The notes under the pieces were generated by a model. It worked only from the letters and a program-made list of their open reading frames with translations. It was not told the DNA's origin and ran no database searches. 64,000 bases of DNA, from positions 28,021,111-28,085,110 of the forward strand of contig NC_054706.1 of assembly GCF_016097555.1 (NCBI RefSeq), read 5' to 3'. The position numbers were made by a program, and so were the translations under genes. Below, in pieces: positions 36,655-48,599 of the stretch. Each line of letters begins with the position of its first letter. Position 1 is the stretch's first letter. The DNA is from Gigantopelta aegis (lineage: Eukaryota > Mollusca > Gastropoda > Neomphalida > Peltospiridae).

Positions 36655-36956
36655 GAAAGGAAGGAAGGAAGGAAATGTTTTATTTAACGACGCTCTCAAC
36701 ACATTTTATTTATGGTTATATAGCGTCGGGACATGGCCATTTGGCTTACCGCACGTGAATCGCATAAACCAGCCTCGCGGACATTTTCCTGCTCGGTCTG
36801 GTTGGACTAATGGATCCTATGATACAACAAGAGCATTAAACGTAAATGTTATCCATTTAAGTGATTGGGTTTTCCCCCCATCGGTCCAACCAGTGCACCA
36901 CAACTGGTCAAAGGCCGTGGTATTTGCTTTCCTGTCTGTTGGGAAAGGTTAGTTTG
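36655..36956. mobile_element. Two SINE fragments, opposite orientations
   Basis: 36655-36735 is a minus-strand beta/alpha tail (ggaaatgttttatttaacga). 36855-36956 is a plus-strand delta mid-part (aaccagtgcaccacaactgg). They are separated by unique sequence. Confidence 0.55.
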
Positions 36957-36965
36957 TTTGTTTGA

Positions 36966-37289
36966 AAGAAAGACATGTTTCATTTAACGACGCACTCAAC
37001 ACATTTATTTACGGTTATATGGCGTCAGACATATGATTAAGGACCACATAGATATTGAGAGAGGAAACGCGCTGTCGCCACTTCATGTGCTACTCTTTTT
37101 GATTAGCAGCAAGGGATCTTTTATATGCACTATCCCACAGACAGGGTAGTACATACCACGGCCTTTGATATACCAGTCGTGGTGCACTGGCTGGAACGAG
37201 AAATAGCCCAATGGACCCACCGACGGGGATCGATCCCACACCGACCGCACATTGAGCGAGCGCTGTACCACTGGGCTACGTCCCGCCCC
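36966..37289 (-). mobile_element. SINE, beta type, full length
   Basis: Tail with a gaaagaaag end, acgacgcactcaacacattt, the core, and the head complement ccactgggctacgtcccgcc. Confidence 0.88.
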
Positions 37290-37866
37290 AGTTTATTTGT
37301 TTAATGACACCACTTGGCACTAGAGCACATCGATTTATTAATCATCGGCTGTTCAGGGCTGATACTGTCATGCATGTTAATTATGTATTTGAAAATGTCC
37401 TCTTGTTACACATTGTAATGTGTCTGAGTGTTGTTTAATAAATCTTGATACTCGGAAACAAATTTGGTTTAGCCAATTTTTCGGAAATGTAGAGTATTGT
37501 CTTGAAAATCATTAAAATGTGGTTAATTTGAGGAATATTTTATTAGCCAAAGTCCAAATTTTGTAGCCATTTTAAATAAAAATTATTCAATTGGCTAATT
37601 TGGAAATATGCAGGATGAGACCTACTGGATGTTAAATATTTTGTAATTTTGACTTACTGTCTTAGAGAGGAAACCCGCTACATTTTTCCGTTAGTAGCAA
37701 GGGATCTTTTATATGCACCATCCCACAGACAGGATAGCGTATAAACCACGACCTTTGTGGTGCACTGGCTGGAACGAGAAATAACCCAATGGACCAACCA
37801 ACAGGGATCGATCCCAAATCGATCGCGCATCAAGCGAGCGCTTTACCACTGGGATGCGTCCCGCCC
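37290..37866 (-). mobile_element. SINE, beta type, interrupted by about 270 bp
   Basis: The tail part (37290-37357) and the core plus head part (about 37629-37866, ending gggatgcgtcccgcccc) belong to one element. Between them lies unrelated AT-rich sequence. It abuts the previous SINE head to tail. Confidence 0.65.
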
Positions 37867-37875
37867 CTTGTCTAT

Positions 37876-38272
37876 TGGAAAAAGTAAAGTTTGTTTTATT
37901 TAACGACGCCACTAGAGCACATTGATTTTTTACCTTACTATCGGCTATTGGACGTCAAACATATGGTTATTCTGTGGTTTGTTTTTAGAGGAAACCCGCT
38001 GTAGCCACATAGGCTACTCTTTTACGATAGGCAGCAAGGGATCTTTTATTTGCGCTTCCCACAGGCAGGATAGCACAAACCATGGCCTTTGTTGAACCAG
38101 TTATAGATCACTAGTCGGTGCAAGTGGTTTACACCTACCCATTGAGCCTTGCGGAGCCCTCACTCAGGGTTTGGAGTCGGTATCTTGATTAAAAATCCCA
38201 TGCCTCGTCTGGGATCCGAACCCAGTACCTACCAGCCTGTAGTCCAATGGCTTAACCACTCCGCCACCCTTT
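37876..38272 (-). mobile_element. SINE, alpha type, full length
   Basis: Tail aaagtttgttttatttaacg through to the head complement ccacc. Its head ends inside another SINE (38275-38402), so it appears nested. Confidence 0.82.
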
Positions 38273-38274
38273 CT

Positions 38275-38402
38275 ACAATGGAAACAAAAAATGTAGCGGG
38301 TTTCCTCTGATGACTACGAGACAGAATTACCAAATGTTTGACATCCAGTAGCCGATAATTATTTAATCAATGTACTCTAGAGGTGTCGTTAAACAAAACA
38401 AA
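38275..38402 (+). mobile_element. SINE core and tail
   Basis: aatgtagcgggtttcctctg, ttgacatccagtagccgata, ggtgtcgttaaacaaaacaa. The head is lost or replaced by the neighbouring alpha insertion. A further minus-strand beta fragment is at 38606-38663. Confidence 0.65.
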
Positions 38403-38751
38403 CTTTAAACATAAATGTTGAACGCTTCGGAAGATGAGACACAATGTATAGTAGCCTATAATAAAAGCTACAGTCAGATCGGCGGCTAATATTAAATTTT
38501 TTTTAGGTAATCAAATGTCGATTCATATTATTTTCTGTTTTTACCCAGGTAACCAATTGTTCAGTTACGTTACTGGTAATTATATGTGCGTAACCTAATC
38601 AAACGTGGTGCGCTGGCTGGAACGAGAAATAGCCCAATGAGTCCACAGACGGGGATCGATCATAAAAATTAAATGATTTGGCTTTGTCGATCTGGCACGT
38701 CTGAGATCATGTGACACGCATCGAATGTTAATTCATTTTCCATTTTAAAGG

Positions 38752-39012
38752 AGCGGGATTTAGCTCAGTCGGTTGAACGCTCGCCTGAGGTGCCTGTGTC
38801 GCAGGATCGAATCACCTCAGTGGATCCATTCAACGTATTAGTTTTTTTGTCGTTCCAACCAGTCTACCTCATCTGGTAAAAGGCCATGGTATGTGCTTTT
38901 CTGTCTGTGGGAAAGTGCATATAAAAATGTAGAGGGTTTCCATCTGATGACGAGTCAGAATGACCAAATGTTCGTACTATGTGCTCTAGTGGTGTCTGTA
39001 AACAAAACAAAC
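38752..39012 (+). mobile_element. SINE, delta type, full length
   Basis: A clear tRNA-like head gatttagctcagtcggttga with box B caggatcgaatca, the core, and tail ctctagtggtgtctgtaaac. Its head looks like a tRNA gene, but the SINE body that follows shows it is not one. Confidence 0.82.
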
Positions 39013-39581
39013 ACTTCCATTAAAACTCAATTTCTACGTGTCAGTCGAGTAAGGCAGGTATAATCTACGCTCAGTCTTAGACAGTGGTTAAGCATGGGAC
39101 AGAAGGGTAATTATCTTATGGGGAAAGGGGGAACTATTTTGTTAAAGGCGTCTGCCAAAAAGATCTAGTATTATAAATTTTGATATATATATTTATTAGA
39201 TGACGCTCTAATTTTGATGGGCATTCTAAACCATAATATTATTCAATATCTTCTACTCTTAAATTAAGCTCTGGAGGATTGGTACGGAAAGACGCTTATT
39301 TAAAATAATTCAGTGGTGCCAATCATAAGCGTATGAGAATGGGCAGACGATTTTTCTTGTAGATGGTGATTTTGTTTGTAGCCAACAAATTTTTAAATTG
39401 AACATGTTCGATCTCTCCAACAATTGTTGGCAACGAATGTTTATTTGTAAAAAAAATAGCAGCACACGACCAACATTTGTCGGCCAACATTGTATAACTA
39501 GGATATCCCATGTGTCCAGTTTTTTTTACTAATTCTATTTTTCTTCGTGTCATTCCAATTTAGGCTCTTCACATTAGTTGG

Positions 39582-39912
39582 GGCGGGACGTAGCCCAGTA
39601 ATAAAGCGTTCGCTTGATGCGCGGTCGGTCTGGGATCCATCCTTGTCGGTGGGCCCATTGGGCATTTCTCGTTCGAGCCAGTGCACCACGACTGGTATAT
39701 CGAAAAGCTATGGTATGTATTACCCTGTCTGTGGGATGGTGCATATAAAAGATCCCTTGCTGCTAATCGAAAAGAGTAGCTCATGAAGTGGCGACAGCGG
39801 GTTTCCTCTCTCAATATTTGTGTGGTCCTTAACCGTATGTCTGACGCCATATAAAACCGTAAATAAAATGTGTTGAGTGCGTCGTTAAATAAAACATTTC
39901 CTTCCTCCCTTC
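39582..39912 (+). mobile_element. SINE, beta type, full length
   Basis: Head ggggcgggacgtagcccagt, box B tgggatccatcc, the full core, tail gcgtcgttaaataaaacatt then ttcc-type simple repeat. Confidence 0.88.
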
Positions 39913-40654
39913 CTTCTCACTTGCTGAAAGTATGGAGAGTATTCTACATTTGACGTCTCTGTTTTCGATTAATCACAGGGGACTATGCTAGTTATTTGCA
40001 TGGGTCGATGGAATTATAAAACCTTACTGAACAATAATGTTTCCCTGAAGAATATTTTGTCTACAACATTCGAATTGGTGGTGGTGGGGGGGGGGGGGGG
40101 GGGGGGGGGGGTTGTTGTTTGATCAAGTTGAATATATATATTTTTTTTATCCAAGACTCTTCTTCTTTAAACGTTAATTTAATTACATCACAGTAATACT
40201 GGGTAACCCTAAAGACTAAAACACGCGTATCTTCGCAAGTTTAAGTTGGATTTTCTATTGTAATACATCTTTTTCAATGTTTTTGTAGTCAATAAATCCA
40301 TCTAGAGAGGTTACAGAGCAATTGGAGTCCACTTAGTGCCTCAAATAATAGATAGTGGCAAAATTATGTCCAAAATTGCCTTCACAGTGAAGCGCAAAAT
40401 AAACAAACGTATATGTATTGGCCAATTTGAGCCCGACCCCTCCTTCAATTATCCCATTATCATATACCATTCAATTAACCTTGTCATTTAATCGCTGTTC
40501 ATTATATTCCTCATATTGCCATGGACAGTTCTGATTTCTATTCATCATCACCATCTTCATTTTCCTATTCGTCACTGTTTGCTGGGGTATTATTGTTTAT
40601 TGGATTTTCACAGTTTGCTGTAGGCATGATGGAGCATTTGCGAAAAAAAAAAGA
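39913..40654. other. Intergenic DNA with a G26 run
   Basis: A run of 26 G at 40086-40111 with ttgttg after it. Otherwise AT-rich with no gene seen. Confidence 0.5.
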
Positions 40655-41420
40655 GTACGTTATTCCAGTTCCACGACATGAACACTTTTGACTAAAACAT
40701 GGTCCAGGTATAGTCGCAGCGGACAATGCAACAGGCAAAAGAGTCTTAGTGGCATGGTCAGCTAACCACCCATAGTCCGCGACATCTAGTACAGGTGGGA
40801 TCTAATGCAGTCCTCCATATGCATGCCTGGTGATAAGCCCGTCTCACATGGAGCCCAAAGGTTTCCGAAGTAGGTGGAAGAGATGGCAGCTTGAAAGATG
40901 TGCCTTGCTGCGTCCTGTATCTCAAGTATCTCAGACATGGTTCCGCTGCACTTACTTCCAAAGCAGGCTGCAATGAACTCAGTAGCTCCACTTACTATGG
41001 TCTCAATATCTATCTGGTCAATACCTAATGGTGGTGGCACGTGACCTTTTTGGAGTGCCTTTACTTTCCCAACACCATAGATTGAGCTGACGGTGTCGCA
41101 GCCAGTCAAAACATATGCGGCATGATTTCCTCATGCTTCCTTACTGTATCAATGTGCTCTAGTGGCGTCGTTAAATAAAACAAACTTTACTTTTTGCTTC
41201 CTTACTGTGGTGCCAATATTAGCCACATTCCTAGTCTTAGAACTTGTTGGCACCGTAACTAATTCATTGGTAATGTTCATGTTTTTTGTAGAAATGTACA
41301 AAGGCATCTGTATCGTCACATACAATGTGAATGGTTTTGTAACCCTGTCTCCTGTCTGGCTACAGACATCACTTGACTGACGATGATGACGTCTGCCTCC
41401 TCATGACTGTTAGCCATGTC
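40655..41420 (-). pseudogene. Broken member of the unnamed 'TGCDT' gene family
   Basis: On the minus strand, pieces read in order: HEEADVIIVSQVMS, then VCDDTDAFVHFY, then AYVLTGCDTVSSIYGVGKVK followed by about 85 open codons ending at 40786. After a shift come DVADYGWLADHATKTLLPVA and a cysteine pair CSCRG. This order (HEEAD, DDTD, TGCDT-xx-GxGK, a C-rich end) occurs in a large family of uncharacterised invertebrate proteins found in many copies per genome. The acidic residues suggest a nuclease-like fold (inference). Several frameshifts and a SINE insertion at 41148-41194 show it is dead. There are no visible introns, so a retrocopy or transposon-borne gene is possible. Confidence 0.6.
41148..41194 (+). 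mobile_element. Tail-only SINE insertion, 47 bp, with 14-bp target-site duplication
   Basis: The exact 14-bp repeat tgcttccttactgt (41134-41147 and 41195-41208) encloses only the last 47 bp of an alpha-type SINE (ctctagtggcgtcgttaaat...). It is inserted in the dead TGCDT gene. The perfect duplication proves this is a complete insertion event and not a later deletion. Confidence 0.88.
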
Positions 41421-43430
41421 ATACGCGTGTCTTTCGGGTTACGCCAGCCGCCATCTTGGAAGCCATCTTGAAAAAAATCCCGCCATTTTGGTAGTGGTAT
41501 ACGAAGTTCAAGCACGTGTCATACGGTTTAGGTTGAACCCCTTGTATACACTGGTGGCACCTAAGTATGCACACCTAAGCATTTGTGTTATATATTTAAA
41601 GTTAAAATCTTTCTTTAAAAATATTTGTTTAACCGCCACAGTACAATAGAACAAACGATTTACTACTGAAAGTTATTTTTAAACTCAAGTAATGAGCGCA
41701 TTTTTAGTGGAACCCCTGTATTTACTGACTTGCATGACGGCACATAAGTCTGCACAGCAAACATTAAAACAACCACTTCTGTCGCTAATGTTTACAGAAA
41801 CAGAAAAATATAATGAATCCGACTTTTTTATCTTCTAAACAACAAACACTAAGACATTTCTTCAGAAATAAGAAGGGGCCTTTTAGACGGCAATTTATAG
41901 GTTCATTACTTGATAGGGGCGGGGAAAGCGTCATTGCGTGTTCGCGCCAGTTGTTTTAACGTCATTCGTACAGCTCTTGGCGATGGTGTCTGGCCCTCCG
42001 TATGACGAGTTAACCACATACCCCGTCACACGTGATGCAAGGTTACACAAACTTTCAATAATGGCTGCCAATTCGCATAGGTCGATAGCAAAATCAACCG
42101 ATCTGCTGATTAAGTTTTTGCCTTAGTTTATTTAGAAATATCTTTGTTTAATTAAAAAGCCGACAAGAGGCTACATTCAAGTATTTCACTACAGGGTACA
42201 ATTACGACGACAACGTGATTTAAATCGACGAAACCATTTTTACTTAAGTAAACCGAAGCACAAGAACACGGGAGTGACGAACGTCGAATGCAACCAAAAC
42301 AACATTTAAAATATCCCATGATAACTTTTCTTGTCAGGACTGATCAATTAAAATGTCTTGTTTGTTTCTTTTTCCTTCTTCTTCTTTTTCATCTTAATTT
42401 TTGTTGTGGAATCCCGTTATGCCGATTAACAAAATTATATAGTTCAGGCGCGGCGACGACCCGGCCTTGACTTGTTTAAAACTGTGGCGTCTTTATTTTT
42501 GGTCGGGTTGCGTTATATTTTTTTTTTTTTTTTTTTTTTTTTAAAGAAGTGGGAGAGGGGACGTGAACAGTAACATTAAAATACAAGGCGTGGGGGGAAT
42601 GCTAAAAGTGTACCATAAGTTTATGCACGAAAGGTTACAAAACTATATAGCAGGATACAGTCGCCTGTGCAAAAATTATGAAGGCAGTGATTTAAATTGT
42701 GGGATTGCGAAGTTTATGGGGATGTATTCTTACATAACTGCACTGCTTGAACCAACCGATATACGGCACTTACCCTATTTATGATACCAAAGCCATACAC
42801 GAAATTATATATAACAAAATCACAACTGGCGTAGCCAGAGGGTGGGTTGGTGGGGACCACATCTTTGGTCCTCCAGTTATGTATAGGCCTACTAACATAT
42901 TGGCCAGTCTTCGTTCTGACCTGTACATGCAATAAATTTAATTGAATTGAAATTATCTACCGTGAAAGTATCGGCGTTCACAAATAGTTCGAGATATCGT
43001 CATTGTCTTGATTCATGCACTAGACACCTGGTGACAAACCAATTGTCATTTTAAAAAATAACTCCTTCGAGTCCTTGGCTATCACTAAGCTTAAGAATTT
43101 ACTTCCTTTTCCAAATAATTAATTTAAGCCTGGAACTGTACAAAACCAACAACCGAACTGCGCGCGCGGATACACAAGGGAATTAACTATACTTCCTAAG
43201 ATACAATGTATTTTCAACAAAATCCTAATTACGTATACTATCATTTTGTTTTTATTATTTTAAACGTAATTTCCCAGATGTCAAACATATTTGTTTTTAA
43301 TTCAGCACCTCAAAATCAGGTTAAATGTATGATAGATACAATCCTATAGAAATTATCGCACAAAAATACTTGAATGTAGCCTCTTGTCGAGGTAAGGGGC
43401 ACCCTATTATAGTGGGTGTAGTGGGTGTAG
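41421..43430. other. Intergenic DNA, no gene model
   Basis: Includes a T-run at about 42519-42542 and short open frames of ordinary composition at 41938-42126 and 42563-42784, without splice or family support. I cannot assign a function. Confidence 0.4.
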
Positions 43431-43668
43431 TGGCACTCAACACATTTTATTTACGGTTATATGGCGTCAGACATATGGTTAAGGACCACACAGATATTGC
43501 GAGGAAACCCGCTGTCGCTACTCCATGGGCTACTCTTTTCCGATTAGTAGCAAGGGATCTTTTATATGCACCATCCCACAGACAGGATAGTGCATAGCAC
43601 AGCAATTGTCACACCACTTGTGGAGTACTGGCTGGAACAAGAAATAGCCCAATGGGTCCACCGACGGG
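43431..43668 (-). mobile_element. SINE, beta type, both ends truncated
   Basis: cactcaacacattttatttac through the core to gcccaatgggtccaccgacg. No clear flanking repeat. Confidence 0.75.
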
Positions 43669-43807
43669 GCCACCATTGGAGTCCAGAACTACCTGGTATC
43701 TCCTTCCCATGGAAGCAATGAATGAATGGATGAATGAATGAATGTTTAGCAATAAGATTACGAATTACACCATGTGAAATGGGGGCTCGCTCTGCATGTA
43801 GTTTCAG

Positions 43808-43912
43808 TACAAATTGTGGAAGATTATGTGGATATCTGTCAGAGCTGCAACGATTCATTCACGTATACGGTGCCCCAAATACAGGCTATCTGCGATACAT
43901 ATTCATTATTCG
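43808..43912 (+). other. Possible internal coding exon
   Basis: Acceptor gtttcag at 43801-43807 and donor gtaacc at 43913 bound 105 bp of open frame reading QIVEDYVDICQSCNDSFTYT then VPQIQAICDTYSLF. It looks exonic. Its phase does not join directly to the exon at 46117, so a missing exon would be needed to make it part of that gene. Confidence 0.3.
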
Positions 43913-45269
43913 GTAACCACAGAACTGAATATATTTGTGTTTTTCTATTTTTCTATATATTTTTTTTATCTTTATTATTAATAATATATAATTTTTGATA
44001 GACCAGTTTGCAAGCTGTATACTACTGTACACATAGAAGTACATGTATTTTAAGCAGTCTACTATCCACTACTCAACGTACTCACGATGGCCAAAGTACA
44101 CCAGTCACACAATGTTTTCAATAGCGAAAACTGGTACATCCTCTGTATAATGTAGTTGATTGTTATTAACATCATAGCCAGTGCACCACGACTGGTATAT
44201 CAAAGAACTGTTTACAGTAATAAACCATGTCCATTACCATTTTAGGGGCGACAGTTAATATTACACAATACCGGTATGTAATTCTGTGTCTAGACAGCAG
44301 CGTCAATTAATGGACCTGTCTGGTTACCAAACAAATACACACCTGCTAATCAGGAATCACTGGTGTATCATTTCAGTACGTAGGTTAATGCATGGACAAA
44401 ACATGGTATAATTATTTCGACTTGTTGTGTAGTCACTTTGACAATAGTGGTTTATTTTGTTTTGAAATATAATATATAGTTATTATCCTATAAATTACCC
44501 ATGATATCCATATCATAAACCCATGTGACAATTTACTTTATTAACCAGGTTAATAATGGTATGCAAATTTACAAGGTCTCTAGGTAATGTGTTGTTGTGG
44601 ATGGGTAATTTGCTTTACTGGCTTATTGGGATGTATATTATTACAGAACACTGCAATGCATGACTATTTTATCATTCCGCAAAAAACCCCAGGTAGATTT
44701 GTTTCTCTAATTCTAAGACTCATTTCTGACATGACGCGTTAAGTATTACGTAACCACCAGCTCACCAAAGGGCGTATTCACTGGAATGGAACAAACTGGC
44801 TGCACCCGTTATATATAATAGCCGTCACGTTTAACCGTTTTATCAATTAAATATAATAATGTACTTGTTAATATTAAGCAATAATGCGCATTATATATCG
44901 CTGAATATGCATACCAGTCCACAAGTCTTGCTTAAGTTCCTCGTGATGTGTAAAAAAATGGTTTTCAAACATCACAAGTTGACATAAAAATCGTATTCGA
45001 AAAAACACCATGAAATAGTCTATTTATTATTGGGAAGATTTGGGTAATTGCGGACATCGGTAAAATGCGAACAATCCCGACCATACTGCCGCTACATTCC
45101 ATATTCGTACATTAAACATTTCATTTTATTGTCTGATCGGTAATTACGGATGAACCGGAAGTAATCCGGAACTGGCGCATCACCTATAGGCCTACATCTT
45201 TCCTAATTTTTGACAATACCTTTCGCATATCCTATCGATAACACGTAGGTCTCTGGAGCATAAAATATT
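43913..45269. other. Intergenic or intronic DNA
   Basis: AT-rich. A second exon-like segment (acceptor ttattacag, donor gtagat) lies at 44648-44692, but it has no supported frame. Nothing else is seen. Confidence 0.4.
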
Positions 45270-45362
45270 TATCATTACATGAAATTATTTTGCCAAATTA
45301 CAATAAAATTATCCAATTGTTTTTAATCTCGCGAATTTGGTGAGTGCCAGAGCTAGCCCTGG
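45270..45362. repeat. Dispersed 'gctagccctg' repeat, copy 4
   Basis: attattttgccaaattac... gcgaatttggtgagtgccag agctagccctg; same orientation as 1425-1503. Confidence 0.5.
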
Positions 45363-45756
45363 GTAAAGATGCAGCTGTTACCAGTATTCTGTATTCACTA
45401 CTATCGAACGTAATTGAGTGAACCGAAACTACAAATATGTAATTTATATCTTTACTAATGGATATAACCTCTTTCTTTTTTGTTGTCTACCGATACATTT
45501 TACATGTTTATATGCAGGCGCGCGCAAACATACATGCACGTACATGTAACATCACGAGCACAGGAAGGTGCCAAAAAATGTGAATGTGTGTGTGTGGGGG
45601 GGGGGGGGGGGGCACACTTTTATATTTACACACTTACACTATTATAAAGCAAATATAAAGCAAAATATCTGAAAAGTGTGGGGGCACATGCCCCCTTGCT
45701 CACCCCCTCCGCTTCCTACGCCAGTGAACATTACAATATATAAGTAGGCCTATATA

Positions 45757-45863
45757 GAGGATTCGTCACGAGTGTTTTTTAATATAGAAAATGTCAACCG
45801 ATTAACTAGACGAGGTTGATATTTTACATATTAAAAAAACACGAGTAGCGAATTCTATTTATT
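45757..45863. mobile_element. Foldback hairpin with one CGAG/CGAG site
   Basis: Left arm from gaggattcgtcacgagtg and right arm aaaacacgagtagcgaattc are inverted over about 44 bp around a short centre (gattaactagac). Where the arms fail to pair, both read acgagt in the same direction. No coding capacity. It lies about 250 bp upstream of the exon at 46117. The sequence gg...gcccccttgctcaccccc upstream (45590-45728) may be the end of a separate G-rich element. Confidence 0.6.
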
Positions 45864-46116
45864 TTATAAAACTTCTAAAATAACATTTTCATTCGATATT
45901 TAATAAATTACAGGACTAAAGTCGCCCATTGATATGACGTCATCACGATTACCACAAATTACTTTGACGTCATGCACTTTAATTAAATCTTATGAACACG
46001 TGAGGGTCGAGGTTTATACAAATACTTTTAGATTAGCTTAGCTAGTACTTAAATATTTATTTTTATGTGCTGAGTAGAAATACATTTGCATTCACACTCT
46101 ATTCCCATTTCGTCAG

Positions 46117-47664
46117 TTGCTGCAATTGCCCAATGTGTCACTACTCGCCCGTTCACGGAAGGAAAAGAGTCCGACCGGAATCCGAAGAGATCGATAGCAC
46201 CGCAGGTCTTGAATCTCAGGAACTTAAAGGTATAATTATTCCTGTTTAAAATTCTCAGATGTACTGACCTCTTCGTGATCTCTTCTTGGGAAACAACAAT
46301 TATCGACCATTGTAAAACGATTAGGTTCTTAAACCGTCCGTCTGAACGTTACAGGTCCGTCGAAGAGAAGACGGAAGAGCGTGTAAATAAATTAATGAAC
46401 TTATAAGTTGTATTAACGGAAGGACGTCAGCTCTTTCTGCCCCGGAGGAACGATTTCTAATTGGGGCATAAGTCATTCATTCTTTGTTATGTTCGTGCTT
46501 TTGTCCAATTAAGGTTCAGGCACGCTGTTCTAGGCATACAGCTCAGTTATCTGGACTGTCTATTCAGGACGGTGGGATAAGCCAGATTTTAATGTTTAAT
46601 GAGTGTGTGTGTGTGTGTGTGGGGGGGGGGGGGGGTCAGTACATTTTTATCCTTATCCTCAAGTGGGGAAGACGTGTGCCCCTCTCCCCCCGGTTCCTAA
46701 GGGCATGTCTTGGATATGCAGGGACAGATCTGCGATTTGACCAATGGTTGAGAGGACCCTCATCGCAAGTCAAGTTAGGGTTCTATTCGGTACCGATTCT
46801 GTACTATACGTGCTGTTCATATATATGGACTATCAGTGCGGAATAGGCCTAGGACTATTATGGGCTTTCGATGACAATGGAGAATGTGCTGGGATTTTTG
46901 TAACAGTTTGTTTTGTTTAACACCGCTAGAGCACATTGGCTATTGGATGTCAAAATTTGGTAATCCTGACATAGTCTTAGCGAGGAAACCCGATTCATCT
47001 TTTTCCATCAGAAGCAAGGTTTTTTTATAGGCTATACATCATCCCACAGACATGATAGCACATACCACGAACGAGAATAGCCAAATGGACCCACAGACAG
47101 GGATTGATCCCAGACCGACCGCGTATCAGACAAGCGCCTTAGCACTAGGCAACGTCCCGTCCCAGGGATTTTTGTGACATTCTTAGAGCCGTTTTTTCGT
47201 GTGCGCATTTTTAATTTTGTTTTTTAGCAATTTCATTTTAACTGTCTTATTTTAAATACTGCACTCACGTTTTTAATTTTTAATTTGTTCCTGATGATTT
47301 CAGTCGTGGTTCATTTTGTGGTTTTAAACAGACTTTAGTTTGATCACTTTAAATTCAGAAATAACGTTAACAGGGCTACCTACATAGGAGATTGCCTAGT
47401 CAGTTGGCAAACTTGTGTCTAATCCTTTTGTTGTTTATGTTTTCAATCAGTAACCTATATAAAAGTGATTATTGTTCTTTAGCTAACTGTTTTCTTCTTC
47501 TTCACACGTTGTTTACAGAGAAAGCGGCGCTGATCGTTGCGGAGGTGATTAAAACCGCGTCAGAACACTACAGAGGTATACCGCGTGCAACACCAGAAGT
47601 AGTTCCTGCATTGCCGACATCTCCTATCAAACCTCGGACATACACCAACAAGAATGTGTCTTAA
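46117..47664 (+). CDS. C-terminal two exons of an unrecognised gene
   Basis: Exon 46117-46229 (acceptor cgtcag, donor gtataat) and terminal exon 47519-47664 (acceptor tttacag) join in frame as ...LESQELK|EKAALIVAEVIK..., with the junction codon completed across the intron. The 86 codons include a cysteine cluster CCNCPMCHYSP, a basic patch HGRKRVRP, an acidic stretch, a likely helix EKAALIVAEVIKTASEHY, and a proline-rich end SPIKPRTYTNKNVS. This looks like the cytoplasmic or tail part of a longer protein. An AATAAA overlaps the stop codon. The intron holds a beta SINE. Upstream exons are not found with confidence; 43808-43912 is a candidate. No domain is recognised. Confidence 0.55.
46905..47163 (-). 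mobile_element. SINE, beta type
   Basis: gttttgtttaacaccgctaga, core catcccacagacatgatagc, ending in the head complement caacgtcccgtccc. In the intron of the gene ending at 47664. Confidence 0.7.
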
Positions 47665-47668
47665 TAAA
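47663..47668 (+). terminator. Polyadenylation signal overlapping a stop codon
   Basis: The terminal exon ends TCT TAA TAAAAT. The AATAAA hexamer starts on the second base of the stop codon, so the 3' UTR would be only some 15-30 bases. Confidence 0.5.
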
Positions 47669-47734
47669 ATATCTGTATGCTATTCCTATAGAACACAACT
47701 TGTCTGTTCAATACATTTTTTTTAAAAGGGCGCA

Positions 47735-48283
47735 GATAGGCTTTTTCAGTTCGACACATTGATTTTTTTTTAAATCATCGGCTATTTGATGCAATGTTTT
47801 TACTGGTACATTTCATTTCAACTTATTTTCGTGCTTATATCCAATATAAGGTTCAAGCACGCTATCATGGGCACACACCTCAGCTATCTGGGCTGTCTGT
47901 CCAGGACAGTGGGTTAGTTGTTAGTGGTTAGTCAGAGAGAAAAGGGTGTAGTGGTCTTACACCTACCCATTGAGTCGTTAAAACTCGCTCTGGGTGGGAG
48001 CCGGTACTGGGCTGCGAACCCTGTACCTACCAGCCGTATGTCCGATGCCTTAACCACGACACCACCGAGGCCGGTAAAAAAACCCCAACAACAACAACAA
48101 AACAACCTGGTATATTTTTTCATCAGCAGATAGAGATTTTATATGCATTTTCTCATAGACAGGACTGCACATACCACGACCTTTGATATACCAGTCATGG
48201 TGCACCAGTTAGGACGGGGGAGGGACTAATCGAAGATGGGTCTATTGAGGTGGTTCGATCCTACGACAAGTGCTTTTTAGGCT
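47735..48283 (-). mobile_element. Gamma SINE nested in a delta-type SINE
   Basis: The inner gamma element (47811-48075) runs from the tail complement ttcaacttattttcgtgctt to the head complement cacgacaccaccgaggccgg. Outer pieces lie at 47735-47800 (atcatcggctatttgatg) and 48113-48283 (ccagtcatggtgcaccagtt ... gaggtggttcgatcc). Confidence 0.65.
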
Positions 48284-48599
48284 CGAGTAATCTTGATGAA
48301 TAATTTAGGATAGGCACAAACCTGCTGTGTGTGGTTTTCCTTTAATGTAAATTCAAGATTCGTGTGAAAGGTAAATAAAATATTAGTTATCGGTGTTAAT
48401 CCTAGTTAACTGTTTGAAATAATTTGGTATTTTATTGCCATCTGATTTATAACGGAACACTACAAACCTAGTGCTACGACGTCTTAAGAATTGAACCTAT
48501 AAGTAGCTAATGATTATGGTCCACGTGCACCCCCACCCCAAACTACCAGTAGGTCATACATTTTGACTTGATATAGTATACATGCCACTGACGAATGTG

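Noticed and set aside
38752-38830. tRNA-like sequence with A and B boxes
   Set aside because: It is the head of a delta SINE followed by the standard SINE body; the same holds for the other alpha, beta and gamma heads.
44648-44692. Exon-like segment with acceptor and donor
   Set aside because: Only 45 bp, and its phase does not link the candidate exon at 43808-43912 to the exon at 46117.
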